Below, piece by piece: positions 17,573 to 26,689 of a stretch of 64,000 nt of DNA (position 1 is the stretch's first letter; each line of letters starts with the position of its first letter). The DNA comes from an uncultured Chlorobiaceae bacterium (lineage in GTDB: Bacteria > Bacteroidota > Chlorobiia > Chlorobiales > Chlorobiaceae). The translations under genes were made by a program, and so were the position numbers. The DNA lies in contig CAIMCD010000019.1 of NCBI GenBank assembly GCA_903839405.1, forward strand, positions 62,001-126,000, written 5' to 3'. The notes under the pieces are model-generated. The model was not told the origin of the DNA and did no database searches. It saw only the letters and a program-made list of their open reading frames with translations.

Positions 17573-18724
17573 CTACTTTGCTTTGAATGCTTTGAGCAGT
17601 CGATTAAATTCTTTTTTATAGGCAGCATGATCGGTTTTCCAGCCAGTGCAGGGGATGTAGTATTTCCTGATCTCCTCAGCTAAGTCAATCCCTTTGCTAT
17701 CGATAAACTCCCACTTCTCAAGTATCGGGTACTCGACAAGGCTGATCGGGAAGAGTACCTGTTTGCCTTCTTCAACCTCCCGCTTTTTTGCCTTCCTGAT
17801 CTCTGTTTTTACCCATTCACTGGCGATACTGCTTTCGGAAAGAATCAACAGAAGCCTGTCGTGGCATTTTATGGCTCCGTCAATTTGCTCATGGATGTAT
17901 TTCCCTGGCTCCATATCATGCGGCGCATACCAACACCGTACACCGTTTGCTTGCAGGTCAGCATAAAGCCGCTCAGCAAAGTCCTGATCTTTACTGCTAT
18001 GACTGATAAAGCAGGAGTAGTAGTCAAAGGCTTTGCCGGTGAGTGAGCGGATGTATTCAATGAAGGTATCAGGTAAACCACAACCTTTCAGAAATACCTC
18101 AGGGATATTCCCTTGTGACTTGTAAAGTGTATCAATCCCGATGGTTGAAGGCCCGCCATGTCTAACAGTATCAAGTCCTTTCACGGTACTGAGGTCTACA
18201 TTAGCAAAAACTGTAAAGGCGATGATTGCCCTGTTAAGGTCTGCCTTGCGGAGGTTTGCTTTGATGAGGTGTGCACCTAGGAGGTTTGCATGGCTGAGGT
18301 TTGCTCCGATGAGATTTGCACCGCTGAGGTCTGCACCGCTGAGGTCTGCACCGCTGAGGTCTGCCGCGCTGAGGTGTGCACCGCTGAGGTGTGCTCCGCC
18401 GAGGTTTGCATGGCTGAGGTGTGCACCATGGAGGTCTGCCGCGCTGAGGTCTGCTCTACTGAGTTCTGCATCGCTGAGGTTTGCATGGCTGAGGTGTGCA
18501 CCATGGAGGTTGGCCTTGCTGAGGTTTGCGCCGCTGAGATTTGCTCTAGAGAGTTCTGCATCGCTGAGGTTTGCATGGCTGAGGTGTGCACCATGGAGGT
18601 TGGCCTTGCTGAGGTTTGCGCCGCTGAGATTTGCTCTAGAGAGTTCTGGTTTAACCTCTGGATTTTCCTTTCGCACCTTATTCCATTCTGTTACAGATCT
18701 GCGAAGCAGTTCAACGGTTAGCAT
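17573..18724 (-). CDS. Pentapeptide-repeat protein with C-terminal TIR domain
   Basis: A 383-residue two-part protein. Residues about 28-180 are A(D/N/H)LSxA-type pentapeptide repeats, which form a right-handed quadrilateral beta-helix. A linker with VFLKGCGLPDTFIEYI leads to a TIR domain at about 232-350: YYSCFISHSSKDQDFAERL, GVRCWYAPHDMEPG, LLLILSESSIASEWVKTE. The glutamate at 308 in SEWVKTE sits where the catalytic Glu of NAD-cleaving TIR domains lies. No signal peptide is present. Many bacterial TIR proteins act in phage defence or as NADases, but no defence neighbours are seen here. DNA encoding the repeats holds a perfect 90-bp duplication. Confidence 0.9.
   Translation of the reverse strand: MLTVELLRRSVTEWNKVRKENPEVKPELSRANLSGANLSKANLHGAHLSHANLSDAELSRANLSGANLSKANLHGAHLSHANLSDAELSRADLSAADLHGAHLSHANLGGAHLSGAHLSAADLSGADLSGADLSGANLIGANLSHANLLGAHLIKANLRKADLNRAIIAFTVFANVDLSTVKGLDTVRHGGPSTIGIDTLYKSQGNIPEVFLKGCGLPDTFIEYIRSLTGKAFDYYSCFISHSSKDQDFAERLYADLQANGVRCWYAPHDMEPGKYIHEQIDGAIKCHDRLLLILSESSIASEWVKTEIRKAKKREVEEGKQVLFPISLVEYPILEKWEFIDSKGIDLAEEIRKYYIPCTGWKTDHAAYKKEFNRLLKAFKAK
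18461..18649. repeat. Perfect 90-bp tandem repeat within the pentapeptide-repeat gene
   Basis: Bases 18461-18550 are identical to 18551-18640, and a third copy begins for 9 bases. Each unit encodes 30 residues (six pentapeptides), so the reading frame is kept. Identity at synonymous sites indicates a recent slippage or recombination event. Confidence 0.95.
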
Positions 18725-19090
18725 TGCCTTCTTTGTTTGGTAGTCATTGATTCACTTCAGGGAACGGATTGTAGAGCTAAAGATAAGTAGTTAAGGGCGA
18801 CTCTCTTTCATGCTTTATGATAAATTCCCTGTAATTCTCACCTAGAAATCCCTTTTTTTGATCAACTAAGGAAACTCCCACTCAGGATGAGATGTACGGC
18901 ACACCATCGTCAAGTTACAACCAAGCAAAATCTGCCCGAGAGTATGCAAACATTAACAATTGCAAGGGAAAGTCACCACCACTATTACTATATTGAAGTA
19001 TAATAGAAAGAACAACCAAAGAGCTTGGGGCTTGGCACGCACCGCGACCGTGCTCATTCAGAGATTGAAACACAAACTTCTAACGACACC
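18725..19090. other. Intergenic region upstream of the TIR gene and the DUF2141 gene
   Basis: A 366-base non-coding stretch between divergent genes. It is AT-richer than its surroundings and should hold both promoters. I found no hairpin, repeat or small gene I can support. Confidence 0.5.
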
Positions 19091-19564
19091 ATGAAAAAAC
19101 TCTTTACCCTTTTTCTTCCACTGTTTTTAGCCTCAACCATACCCGTCGTGGCGGAAAACACTCCTCCGCCAGCCGCTCCTTCCGGTGAGTCAGGCTCCAT
19201 CACCGTGCATGTCAAAGGGCTGAACAAAGCGGAGGGCCAGCTTGGCGTGGCGCTCTATACAAACCAAAAAGGGTTTCCCGATAAAACAGAACATGCCTTT
19301 CTAGCCCAGGTACACAAAATCACCTCTACCGGCGAGATGACGGTCGTGTTTGAAAATGTGCCCTACGGTAGTTACGCCGTCAGTGTGCTGCATGATGAAA
19401 ACAGCAACGGCAAAATGGACAAGACTTTTTTCGGCATCCCCAAAGAGGGGTTCGGGGTTTCAAACAACCCAAAAATCCGCAGAGGGCCGCCCATCTTCAG
19501 CGAATCTCTTTTTACCCTCAACGCCAAACAGCTTGAGCTGACCATTACCCTGAACTATCTGTAA
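19091..19564 (+). CDS. DUF2141 secreted protein
   Basis: A 157-residue protein with a signal peptide (MKKLFTLFLPLFLASTIPVV, cleavage probably after VVA). The mature domain matches DUF2141: ITVHVKGLNKAEGQLGVAL, FENVPYGSYAVSVLHDEN and NSNGKMDKTFFGIPKEGFG. The last is typical and resembles an acidic loop that could bind calcium. The biochemical role is unknown; family members are periplasmic or outer-membrane associated. It is followed 50 bases later by the ynbE-ydbL-ydbH set in the same direction. Confidence 0.85.
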   Translation: MKKLFTLFLPLFLASTIPVVAENTPPPAAPSGESGSITVHVKGLNKAEGQLGVALYTNQKGFPDKTEHAFLAQVHKITSTGEMTVVFENVPYGSYAVSVLHDENSNGKMDKTFFGIPKEGFGVSNNPKIRRGPPIFSESLFTLNAKQLELTITLNYL

Positions 19565-19614
19565 GAAACCGGGAACATCCATCAACCAGAGGAAAAGACC
19601 AAAGGACGCGATCC

Positions 19615-19815
19615 ATGAACCAGCGAACCATGAAGAGAGTGATGCTTCTTTTACTCACGGCTTTACCCTTAAGCGGGTGCAGCCCGACCGTCAAAATCGA
19701 AGCGCCCGACAAACCTATTGTGATCAACATGAACATTAAAATTGATCATGAAATCCGCATCAAGGTCGACCGTGAACTCGACTCCCTGCTTGAAAACAAA
19801 AAAGGTTTATTCTAA
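19615..19815 (+). CDS. ynbE: YnbE-family outer-membrane lipoprotein
   Basis: A 66-residue lipoprotein. The lipobox LPLSGC is at about 17-22, after a short hydrophobic signal. The mature part holds IEAPDKPIVINMNIKIDHE, the signature of YnbE. In E. coli YnbE multimerises with the AsmA-like protein YdbH to form an inter-membrane bridge for phospholipid transport. Gene order here is ynbE-ydbL-ydbH, unlike ydbH-ynbE-ydbL in E. coli. An internal ATG (MKRVML) is an alternative start. Confidence 0.85.
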   Translation: MNQRTMKRVMLLLLTALPLSGCSPTVKIEAPDKPIVINMNIKIDHEIRIKVDRELDSLLENKKGLF

Positions 19816-19834
19816 CCCTGGAGGAACAAGAACC

Positions 19835-20182
19835 ATGAAAACAATACGACTGAACGCGTTCAAAGCCGCAGTGGCCTTCATGCTGCTGATCGGTATTTCC
19901 ATACCGGCCTTTGCGCTTGACCTTGATGGTGCACGAGCGAGCGGACTTGCCGGAGAGGTGGATAACGGTCTTTTGGCCACTCCTCCCGGAGCCGGAAGTG
20001 ATGCCGGTGCACTGATTTCAACCATCAACAACTCACGCCGTGCCGAGTACGCCAAGGTTGCCGCACAGAACAACCTCTCGCTTGATGCGGTAGGAAGCAT
20101 GATGTTCCAGAAAATCTACAGCCGACTGCCAGCCGGAACCTGGGTGCAGCTCCAGGGAAAATGGTCAAAGAAAGCACCATAA
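19835..20182 (+). CDS. ydbL: YdbL-family periplasmic protein (DUF1318)
   Basis: A 115-residue protein with a signal peptide ending near PAFA. The mature region contains ARASGLAGEVDNGLL, INNSRRAEYAKVAAQNNLS and AGTWVQLQGKW, all characteristic of DUF1318/YdbL. YdbL is thought to help YdbH-YnbE bridge assembly. The ATG at 19835 is preceded by GGAGGAA, which decides it over an upstream in-frame start overlapping ynbE. Confidence 0.88.
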   Translation: MKTIRLNAFKAAVAFMLLIGISIPAFALDLDGARASGLAGEVDNGLLATPPGAGSDAGALISTINNSRRAEYAKVAAQNNLSLDAVGSMMFQKIYSRLPAGTWVQLQGKWSKKAP

Positions 20183-20203
20183 CCCGCAGAAAAGAAGCTG
20201 ACT

Positions 20204-22345
20204 GTGAAATGGCTCCTGCGCATCATCCTCGGCCTGCTGCTGCTCCTCGGCGGCGTGTTGGCAGCAGCATGGTTCGCATTTCCCTGGTACGCGCAAACGC
20301 TCCTGGAGCGGCTGCTTCAGGAGAAGCCATTTCGCATCACCACTACGGGCGTCGCACTCCCCTCGCCCTCAGGTATCGGGTTCCGCTCGCTCAAGGCCAC
20401 TTTTACTCCGCCGCCCGACGGCTGCAGCGATGAGGTTACCACCTACAGCCTCTCGCTCTATAACTGCTGGATCTCCTGGCAGTTCAACAATCCGGAGCCA
20501 GAGAAACTGCCGGGGGAAGCACCACCGCTCTTTCACGCAGCCATAACCCTTAAAGCCGATTCGCTCAGGGTTTTAACCAACCCGAATCAGTTCACCATTT
20601 TCGACCAAAACCCCCGTATAACCCTTGACCTCAAGGTTTCCCGAAGCAAGGGACTCTCTGTATCCGTCCAGCCGCTCGCTGTAGCCTACCCTGTTGAGAG
20701 TGCGGCCGTTACCCGTGAAAAGCTGCGTCTGGAAGGGGTCAATTACAGGGTGCAGCTCAGCGCGGCCGAAGAGTGGCAACAAAAAGTCGATACGCTCCGT
20801 GTTGCAAAACTCTACAGCGACGGCAACCCCTCGCCGGTGGGTAATTTCAGGGCGCTTTTCGGCTCAAAACGCGACCCGCTTAAACCCTGTACCCTCACCC
20901 TCAAGAGCTGCTCAGTGGAGCTTTTCGGATGGAAGGGTTCGGCCGACAAGATAGAGTACGACCTGACACACAAGCGCACCCGCTTCAGCCTCAACATGCC
21001 CGAAATTCCTCTCTCAGAACTGCCGGGCTTCAAGCGTGGCGGCAGCGCAACCCCCTTTGCCCGCGGCCAGATAAGCGGCTCCATTCCCATCGAATTCCAG
21101 GACTCCACGGTGGTTGTGCGCAACGCTCTGGTTCTTGCCGGAAACGGCAGCGCAATACTCTTCTACACCCCGGAAAAACACCCCTGGCTCTCTCTGGATC
21201 TGGGCCCCAAAAAAGGAGAGGAGGAGCTTTTGAAAAACATCAATGCAACCATAAAGCTGAACAGCCGAAAGAAAGAGCTTTCGGGGCTTGCCGTGAGCAA
21301 CCTGACGGCAAACATGCTCGGCGGCAACGTCACGGCGCTGCCCCTCAATTTTGAGCGGGCAACCAACACGACCCTCTTAACCCTTAAATTCACTGGCCTG
21401 AAGGCGCTTGAGCGCGTCCGCCTCCACGGGGATTTTAAAGGTTCACTCCGGGGGCCGGTAAGCGGCACGGTGCCGATTTCGATAACCAAAACGGGCTTCT
21501 CCATCCAAAATGCCCGGCTGCAATCCTCGGGCGGTGGCACCGTTACCATTGCTCCACCCTCAAAACAGCAAACCACCAGCGAGCGCATTTTCGGGCCGGA
21601 AAAACCCGATGCCAGCTATACCTTCCAGCAGCCGGATCTGCTGCTCAACCGATCCCTTAACGGAAGCACCACCGTCAACTTCAAGCTGAAACAACTGCAA
21701 CGTAAAACCGCCAGCGGCGAGCTGCTGCTGCTTGCACCCAAAGGCACACTCTCGATTTCGGAGAACCCCCGCAACCCCAACATCATCACCCTTTCTGACT
21801 TCAGCGCCGGATTGCTTGATGGCACGGTTGGCCTGAAAAGGGTTGACTATGATATGGCCAAACAAGAGGCGGAAACCACCCTGCAGCTCATCAACATCCC
21901 TCTGCAAAAACTGCTCGACATGCAGGGCACAAAAAAAATCTATGCCACCGGCACCGTGCGAGGCAACCTGCCGGTACGGATTAAAGGAGATCTCTTTGAA
22001 ATCATGAAAGGCGATATGCAGGCCGAAGAGTCCGGCCAAATCATTTACGCCACAACCCCCGAAGAGCGGGCTGCGGCCAACCAGGGAATGCGCACCACCT
22101 ACGAGGCGCTCTCCAACTTTCTCTATGTCCATCTGGTATCATCAATCAGCATGGCTCCGGACGGCAAATCCCAGATTACCATCCAGCTCAAGGGGAACAA
22201 CCCCGACTTTCAGGCAGGACGGGCAATTGAGTTGAACCTCAATGTGGAGCAGAACCTGCTTGAACTGCTCCGCACCCTCTCCATCTCCAACAACCTTGAG
22301 CAGATCATCACCGAAAAAGCCCTGCAGCAACAGAAGAAAAAATAA
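20204..22345 (+). CDS. ydbH: YdbH-family AsmA-like inter-membrane transport protein
   Basis: A 713-residue protein anchored by one N-terminal transmembrane segment (about 3-28). The rest is a long, strand-rich periplasmic region of the AsmA-like superfamily. The C-terminal part with GTVRGNLPVRIKGD, MQAEESGQIIYA and MAPDGKSQITIQLKGNNPD corresponds to the dicarboxylate transport (YdbH) domain. In E. coli YdbH works with YnbE in moving phospholipids to the outer membrane, redundantly with TamB and YhdP. The start is GTG at 20204, 21 bases after ydbL. Several acidic and Asn-rich loops separate the strands; no enzyme motif is seen. Confidence 0.85.
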   Translation: MKWLLRIILGLLLLLGGVLAAAWFAFPWYAQTLLERLLQEKPFRITTTGVALPSPSGIGFRSLKATFTPPPDGCSDEVTTYSLSLYNCWISWQFNNPEPEKLPGEAPPLFHAAITLKADSLRVLTNPNQFTIFDQNPRITLDLKVSRSKGLSVSVQPLAVAYPVESAAVTREKLRLEGVNYRVQLSAAEEWQQKVDTLRVAKLYSDGNPSPVGNFRALFGSKRDPLKPCTLTLKSCSVELFGWKGSADKIEYDLTHKRTRFSLNMPEIPLSELPGFKRGGSATPFARGQISGSIPIEFQDSTVVVRNALVLAGNGSAILFYTPEKHPWLSLDLGPKKGEEELLKNINATIKLNSRKKELSGLAVSNLTANMLGGNVTALPLNFERATNTTLLTLKFTGLKALERVRLHGDFKGSLRGPVSGTVPISITKTGFSIQNARLQSSGGGTVTIAPPSKQQTTSERIFGPEKPDASYTFQQPDLLLNRSLNGSTTVNFKLKQLQRKTASGELLLLAPKGTLSISENPRNPNIITLSDFSAGLLDGTVGLKRVDYDMAKQEAETTLQLINIPLQKLLDMQGTKKIYATGTVRGNLPVRIKGDLFEIMKGDMQAEESGQIIYATTPEERAAANQGMRTTYEALSNFLYVHLVSSISMAPDGKSQITIQLKGNNPDFQAGRAIELNLNVEQNLLELLRTLSISNNLEQIITEKALQQQKKK

Positions 22346-22473
22346 GCTGCTTCAAACCAGATCCGAGAGGCTGAACACCCGGCCCGGGAAAACGAATAAA
22401 CAACAAGGAGTGTTTCAAAAGGGTGCAGTATGGCTCAATCAGGCTGGAAAGAATCTGAAAACAAGAGAGTGCT

Positions 22474-22746
22474 ATGAACCGGAAAAGCTATATCGACAAC
22501 GTCCGACGTAAACTCAGCTCGTGGGATCGGGATATTGCAAAACTTGAAAAGAAAGCCGAAAAGGTCACCCGGACCCTGCATCAGCACATTGATGAGCTCA
22601 AAGCCCAGCGTGAACATGCCGCAACCAAAACAACCGATCTCTTCCACAGCAGCGAAGAGGCTTGGCTTGAAGTGAAAAAAGGAGCTGAAGATGCGATGTT
22701 TGACTTGAAAAAAGCCTTCAGGAGAGCAAAAGCCCGCTTCAAATAA
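22474..22746 (+). CDS. Small charged coiled-coil protein
   Basis: A 90-residue, highly charged protein, helical throughout: DIAKLEKKAEKVTRTLHQHI and EEAWLEVKKGAEDAMFDLKK. No signal peptide, no cysteine, lysine-rich C-terminus. It resembles small stress-associated coiled-coil proteins (sll1863 type) found beside envelope genes. Function cannot be assigned. It lies 129 bases after ydbH and may be independently expressed. Confidence 0.65.
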   Translation: MNRKSYIDNVRRKLSSWDRDIAKLEKKAEKVTRTLHQHIDELKAQREHAATKTTDLFHSSEEAWLEVKKGAEDAMFDLKKAFRRAKARFK

Positions 22747-22848
22747 TTGAGTCGATTACTCTCTATCGTGCACCGCCCAACGCACTGATCGGGTTTCGGA
22801 ATAAATCAACAAAGGTGCCCTATCAAACCCTTTAAACCCCTATGCCCT

Positions 22849-23373
22849 ATGAACTGGCATGAACTTTTGCAGCAACAGATCAATGAGGCCTACACTGTGG
22901 CGGAGCGCCTCCTGAAGCTTCTGGACGAAGAGGATCTCTCCTGGAAACCCTCACAAGAAAACAACTGGATGACCACCGGCCAGCTCCTGCTCCACTTGGG
23001 CAAATCCTGCGGCCTGCCGATAAAAGGATTTGCTACCGGAGAGTGGGAAATACCGGATCATAGCGAACTCGGTGAAGCAAAACCCGCGCCCACGCTTCCG
23101 CCAGCCGAAAAGCTGAAGAGCGTTCTGACGCTTGACGAAGCCCGTACTCTGCTTGCGCGCGACAAACAAATTGCGCTGGAGACCCTGACGCGCTGCAGCG
23201 AAGAGGATCTCGCAAGCAAGCCATCTCCGGCACCCTGGGATCCGACCCCGATCAACCTCGGCCTCCGCCTCTTGCAGATGGTTGACCACTTCAACCAGCA
23301 CAAGGCCCAGCTCTTCTACTACCTGAAACTGCAGGGCAAACCGGTTAACACCATGCATCTCTACGGCAAATAA
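22849..23373 (+). CDS. DinB-superfamily four-helix protein
   Basis: A 174-residue protein with DinB/YfiT-type features: an N-terminal helix with ERLLKLLDEEDLSWKP, then NNWMTTGQLLLHLGKSCG and a C-terminal MVDHFNQHKAQLFYYLK. The histidines in LLHLG and DHFNQHK are placed like the metal-binding residues of the superfamily. Such proteins are metal-dependent hydrolases or thiol transferases; the reaction is unknown here. It is followed by an inverted repeat. Confidence 0.82.
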   Translation: MNWHELLQQQINEAYTVAERLLKLLDEEDLSWKPSQENNWMTTGQLLLHLGKSCGLPIKGFATGEWEIPDHSELGEAKPAPTLPPAEKLKSVLTLDEARTLLARDKQIALETLTRCSEEDLASKPSPAPWDPTPINLGLRLLQMVDHFNQHKAQLFYYLKLQGKPVNTMHLYGK

Positions 23374-23419
23374 AGCTGGGGAATTCGTTGATATTTCAGA
23401 GAATTCTTTTGCACGAAAA

Positions 23420-23461
23420 AAGGATAATTTCTAAATTCTAAACAAGTTAGAAATTATCCTT
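23420..23461. repeat. 15-bp perfect inverted repeat before the hybrid kinase gene
   Basis: AAGGATAATTTCTAA at 23420-23434 and TTAGAAATTATCCTT at 23447-23461 form a perfect stem with a 12-base loop. The upstream A run and downstream pyrimidines suggest a bidirectional terminator after the DinB gene. An operator role is possible. Confidence 0.7.
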
Positions 23462-23515
23462 CTCTCTTTGTCTCAATCGGGAAGGTTATCCGCAATATCA
23501 CCCACACCCTCCCCC

Positions 23516-26500
23516 ATGAAGGAAGAGAAGCAAGAGAAGCGTGAGCATCCTCCGGCCAATGCAGAGATGCCAGAGCAATCCTTTAGAAGCATCCAGGCCT
23601 TGCTTGACTCCTATCCGGAAGCGGTCTTTCTTATGGAGTGCTCAGGCAAAATTGTTGAAGCAAACAAAAACTTTGCTCTCTGGATGGGTAAAAGCCTGCA
23701 GGAGTGCATTGGCCGTAATGTCTATGATATGCTCCCTCCGGAACACGCAGCAAAGCGCCGCCAACAGGGTGAGGAGGTCGTGCGCACCGGCAAACAACTC
23801 TCCTTTGAAGATGAACGGAACAATCGAACCCTCCTGCATACCGTCTATCCTTCATGCTCGCCGGATGGAAAGATTGATCATCTCTTGATTATCGCTGAAG
23901 ATATCACCGATATCCAGCAAACCCGCCTCTCCCTGCAGAGTGAACAGGCGTTCAACAATGCCCTTATTGAGGCAACCCCCGGCACATTCTGTCTGATTGA
24001 TGCTGATGGGCGACTTGCGGCATGGAACCCCTATCTGCGGGATGAAATTGTCGGCAAGCCGGAAAGCGAGATGCCTGGTGTTGAGGCCTTGATGCTCATC
24101 CACCCGGATGACCGCCCGCTGATCGATGAAAAAATGCAGAATGTCTTTATCCATGGTATGGAAGAGTCGGCTGAGGCAAGGGTTCTTTTACGGGGCGGCC
24201 CGGCATTTCGCTGGCTTGTGTTCAAGGCTAAACGGGTCATCATCAAAAGCAAGCTAATGATGATCGGCATTGGAACCGACATTACCGAGCGCAAGCAGGC
24301 CGAAGCAGCGAGAGAGGAGAGCGAGATGCACTACCGGGATCTCTTTACCAACATGACCAGCGGATTTGCTTATTGCCGGCTGGTTTATGATGGAGAAAAA
24401 GCCGTGGATTTTGTTTGTGAACAAGTCAACCGCCAAACTGAACGGCTGACCGGCCAGATACCTGTTGTGGGCCGAAGAGTTTCAGATATTCTGCCGGGCA
24501 TTCATCAAGCTAATCCTGAAGCGCTTGAGCGCTATGCACGGGTAGCAACAACCGGTCTGCCGGATCGGTTTGAATTTTACCTGAAAGAACGAAACATCTG
24601 GTTTGACCTCTCGGTCTATAGTCCGAAAAAGGGGTACTTCGCTGTCGTGTTCGATGTCATCACCGCGCGCAAGCGGAGCGAAGCCGCGTTGCAGAAGAGT
24701 GAGCAGAGGTTTCGAACCATTACGGAACACATCTCCGAAATGGTTTTTGTTACCGCAGAGAGCGGGGTGTTCACCTATGTATCTCCCGCAGTAAAGAGGC
24801 TTTTGGGCTATACGCCCGAAGAGGTTATTGGTCGCCGATTCCAGGAATTTCTCCCGGAGGAGGATATCGTAAAAAGTGTTGATGCCTTTACGGCTATCAC
24901 CACCAATCACTCCATGAGCCATATTTCAGAGCTGAGGTTCCAGCGAAAAAACAGCACAACCTTCTGGGGAGAGGTGCACATGCAATGGTATCAAGAGCAC
25001 CGAGAGTCAGGCGCAATCGGCATTCTCCTGGATTGCAACGAACGCAAGCGTATTGAAACCATGCGCTCTGTCCGGGTCCATCTGCTTGAAACGGCCGAAT
25101 GTTGTTCGATAGAAAAACTCCTCCAAGTAACCCTGGATGAAGCCAAACGGCTGACAGAAAGCCCACTCGCCCTCTTCCACGGTGTTTCGGATGACCAGCT
25201 CTCTTCGTCACTGCAGGCATCCTCAACCCAAAGCACAGAAAGGGAGTGGTTGCAAGCACAACAAGCCGGGTTCGAGCCACTGGAAAGCGGAGGAATTTTA
25301 GCCGAAGTGGTAAAAGAGCAGAGAGCGGTGATAGAGAACAGCAGCAGCCGCTCAATCCGCCCTGAACGAGAGCGAACCCTTGTGGTGCCAATAAAACGGG
25401 GATCACTGGTAGTGGCAGCGCTGGAACTTGCCAACAAACAAAGCCCGTATCACAGCGAAGATGCTCAATTGATCGGGGTTCTCGGTGACATCGTTTGGGA
25501 TATTCTTACCCGAAAGCGCAGTGAAGAGGATCGCGAAAAACTTCAGCAGCAACTACTGCAATCACAAAAAATGGAGCTGGTCGGTCAGCTTGCCGGAGGC
25601 ATAGCCCACGACTTCAACAACATGCTCTCCGTCATTCTCGGCCATGCTGAAATAGCCCTCCAGAAGGGTGAATTTTCGCATGATGACCTTGAGGCTATCC
25701 ACGAGGCCAGCATCCGCTCGGCTGCATTGACCCATCAGCTTCTCGCCTTTGCCCGAAAGCAGAGTGTGACGCCAAAAGTGGTTGATCTGAATGTTATTAT
25801 CGAAGGAGTGCTCTCCATGCTCCGGCGACTGATTGGCGAGAACATCACGCTCGGCTGGGTAGCGGAAACGCACCACGCATGGGTCAAGATCGACCCGTCA
25901 CAAGTCGACCAGATTCTGGCCAATTTGTGTGTCAATGCTCGCGATGCCATTGCGGGCACCGGCAACATCATGATTAAAACCGCCATCGTGCACCTGGAGA
26001 GCATCACGGGCACAACCACAAATCCCGCCGACTATGTCATGCTCAGCGTAACCGATAATGGCTCGGGTATTGATAACAAAGATCTTCCCTCTATTTTCGA
26101 GCCCTTTTTTACCACCAAGGAGGCGGGAAAAGGAACAGGAATGGGACTCTCGACGGTCTACGGGATTGTCAAACAGAACCATGGCACCATTAATTGTGAA
26201 AGTGAAACGGGCAAGGGAAGCTGTTTCAGAATCTATCTGCCGCTCCACCAGGAGCATCCGAGCGAGCAGGCCGTCGTGGCTCAAAAACCCGAAAGCGTTG
26301 ATGGCCAAGCCACCATTCTCTTGGTTGAGGATGACGCCGCCATTCTCAAACTCTGCAAAATCATGCTCGAAACAAAAAAATACAAGGTCATTGCAGCCCC
26401 GACTCCCCTTGAGGCCATAGCGATGGCCGAACAATTCCCTGGCGATATCGACCTGCTCCTAACCGACATCATCATGCCTGAAATGAATGGCCGGGATCTC

Positions 26501-26689
26501 TCCAAAACGCTCCATGCGGCTTATCCGAAGCTGAAAACCCTTTTTATGTCGGGCTATACCGCCAATATCATTGCCAACGAGGGTGGCGTTGCAGAGGATG
26601 TGCACCTGATTGAAAAACCCTTTTCAATCACCAGCCTGATCAACTCCGTGCAAAAAGTTTTGCAAACCGGAAGCGCCTTGCAGAACTGA
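23516..26689 (+). CDS. Hybrid sensor histidine kinase with four PAS domains and a GAF domain
   Basis: A 1057-residue cytoplasmic hybrid kinase. Four PAS domains occupy about the first 500 residues (for example ECSGKIVEANKNFALWMG, ESGVFTYVSPAVKRLLGY), followed by a GAF domain (about 520-670). HisKA has H698 in [15 protein letters not shown], the ATPase domain has NLCVNARDAI, VTDNGSGID and [13 protein letters not shown], and the receiver has D984 in LLTDIIMPEMNG. I chose ATG at 23516; a TTG at 23468 is in frame but directly follows the inverted repeat. It has no transmembrane segment and no output domain. It is paralogous to the next gene, especially in the last 450 residues. Confidence 0.92.
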   Translation: MKEEKQEKREHPPANAEMPEQSFRSIQALLDSYPEAVFLMECSGKIVEANKNFALWMGKSLQECIGRNVYDMLPPEHAAKRRQQGEEVVRTGKQLSFEDERNNRTLLHTVYPSCSPDGKIDHLLIIAEDITDIQQTRLSLQSEQAFNNALIEATPGTFCLIDADGRLAAWNPYLRDEIVGKPESEMPGVEALMLIHPDDRPLIDEKMQNVFIHGMEESAEARVLLRGGPAFRWLVFKAKRVIIKSKLMMIGIGTDITERKQAEAAREESEMHYRDLFTNMTSGFAYCRLVYDGEKAVDFVCEQVNRQTERLTGQIPVVGRRVSDILPGIHQANPEALERYARVATTGLPDRFEFYLKERNIWFDLSVYSPKKGYFAVVFDVITARKRSEAALQKSEQRFRTITEHISEMVFVTAESGVFTYVSPAVKRLLGYTPEEVIGRRFQEFLPEEDIVKSVDAFTAITTNHSMSHISELRFQRKNSTTFWGEVHMQWYQEHRESGAIGILLDCNERKRIETMRSVRVHLLETAECCSIEKLLQVTLDEAKRLTESPLALFHGVSDDQLSSSLQASSTQSTEREWLQAQQAGFEPLESGGILAEVVKEQRAVIENSSSRSIRPERERTLVVPIKRGSLVVAALELANKQSPYHSEDAQLIGVLGDIVWDILTRKRSEEDREKLQQQLLQSQKMELVGQLAGGIAHDFNNMLSVILGHAEIALQKGEFSHDDLEAIHEASIRSAALTHQLLAFARKQSVTPKVVDLNVIIEGVLSMLRRLIGENITLGWVAETHHAWVKIDPSQVDQILANLCVNARDAIAGTGNIMIKTAIVHLESITGTTTNPADYVMLSVTDNGSGIDNKDLPSIFEPFFTTKEAGKGTGMGLSTVYGIVKQNHGTINCESETGKGSCFRIYLPLHQEHPSEQAVVAQKPESVDGQATILLVEDDAAILKLCKIMLETKKYKVIAAPTPLEAIAMAEQFPGDIDLLLTDIIMPEMNGRDLSKTLHAAYPKLKTLFMSGYTANIIANEGGVAEDVHLIEKPFSITSLINSVQKVLQTGSALQN

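Noticed and set aside
18141..18743. Long cysteine/alanine-rich repeated frame on the plus strand opposite the pentapeptide gene
   Set aside because: It is a by-product of the 15-base codon periodicity of the pentapeptide repeats on the minus strand; composition (EVC repeats) is not protein-like and no signals precede it.
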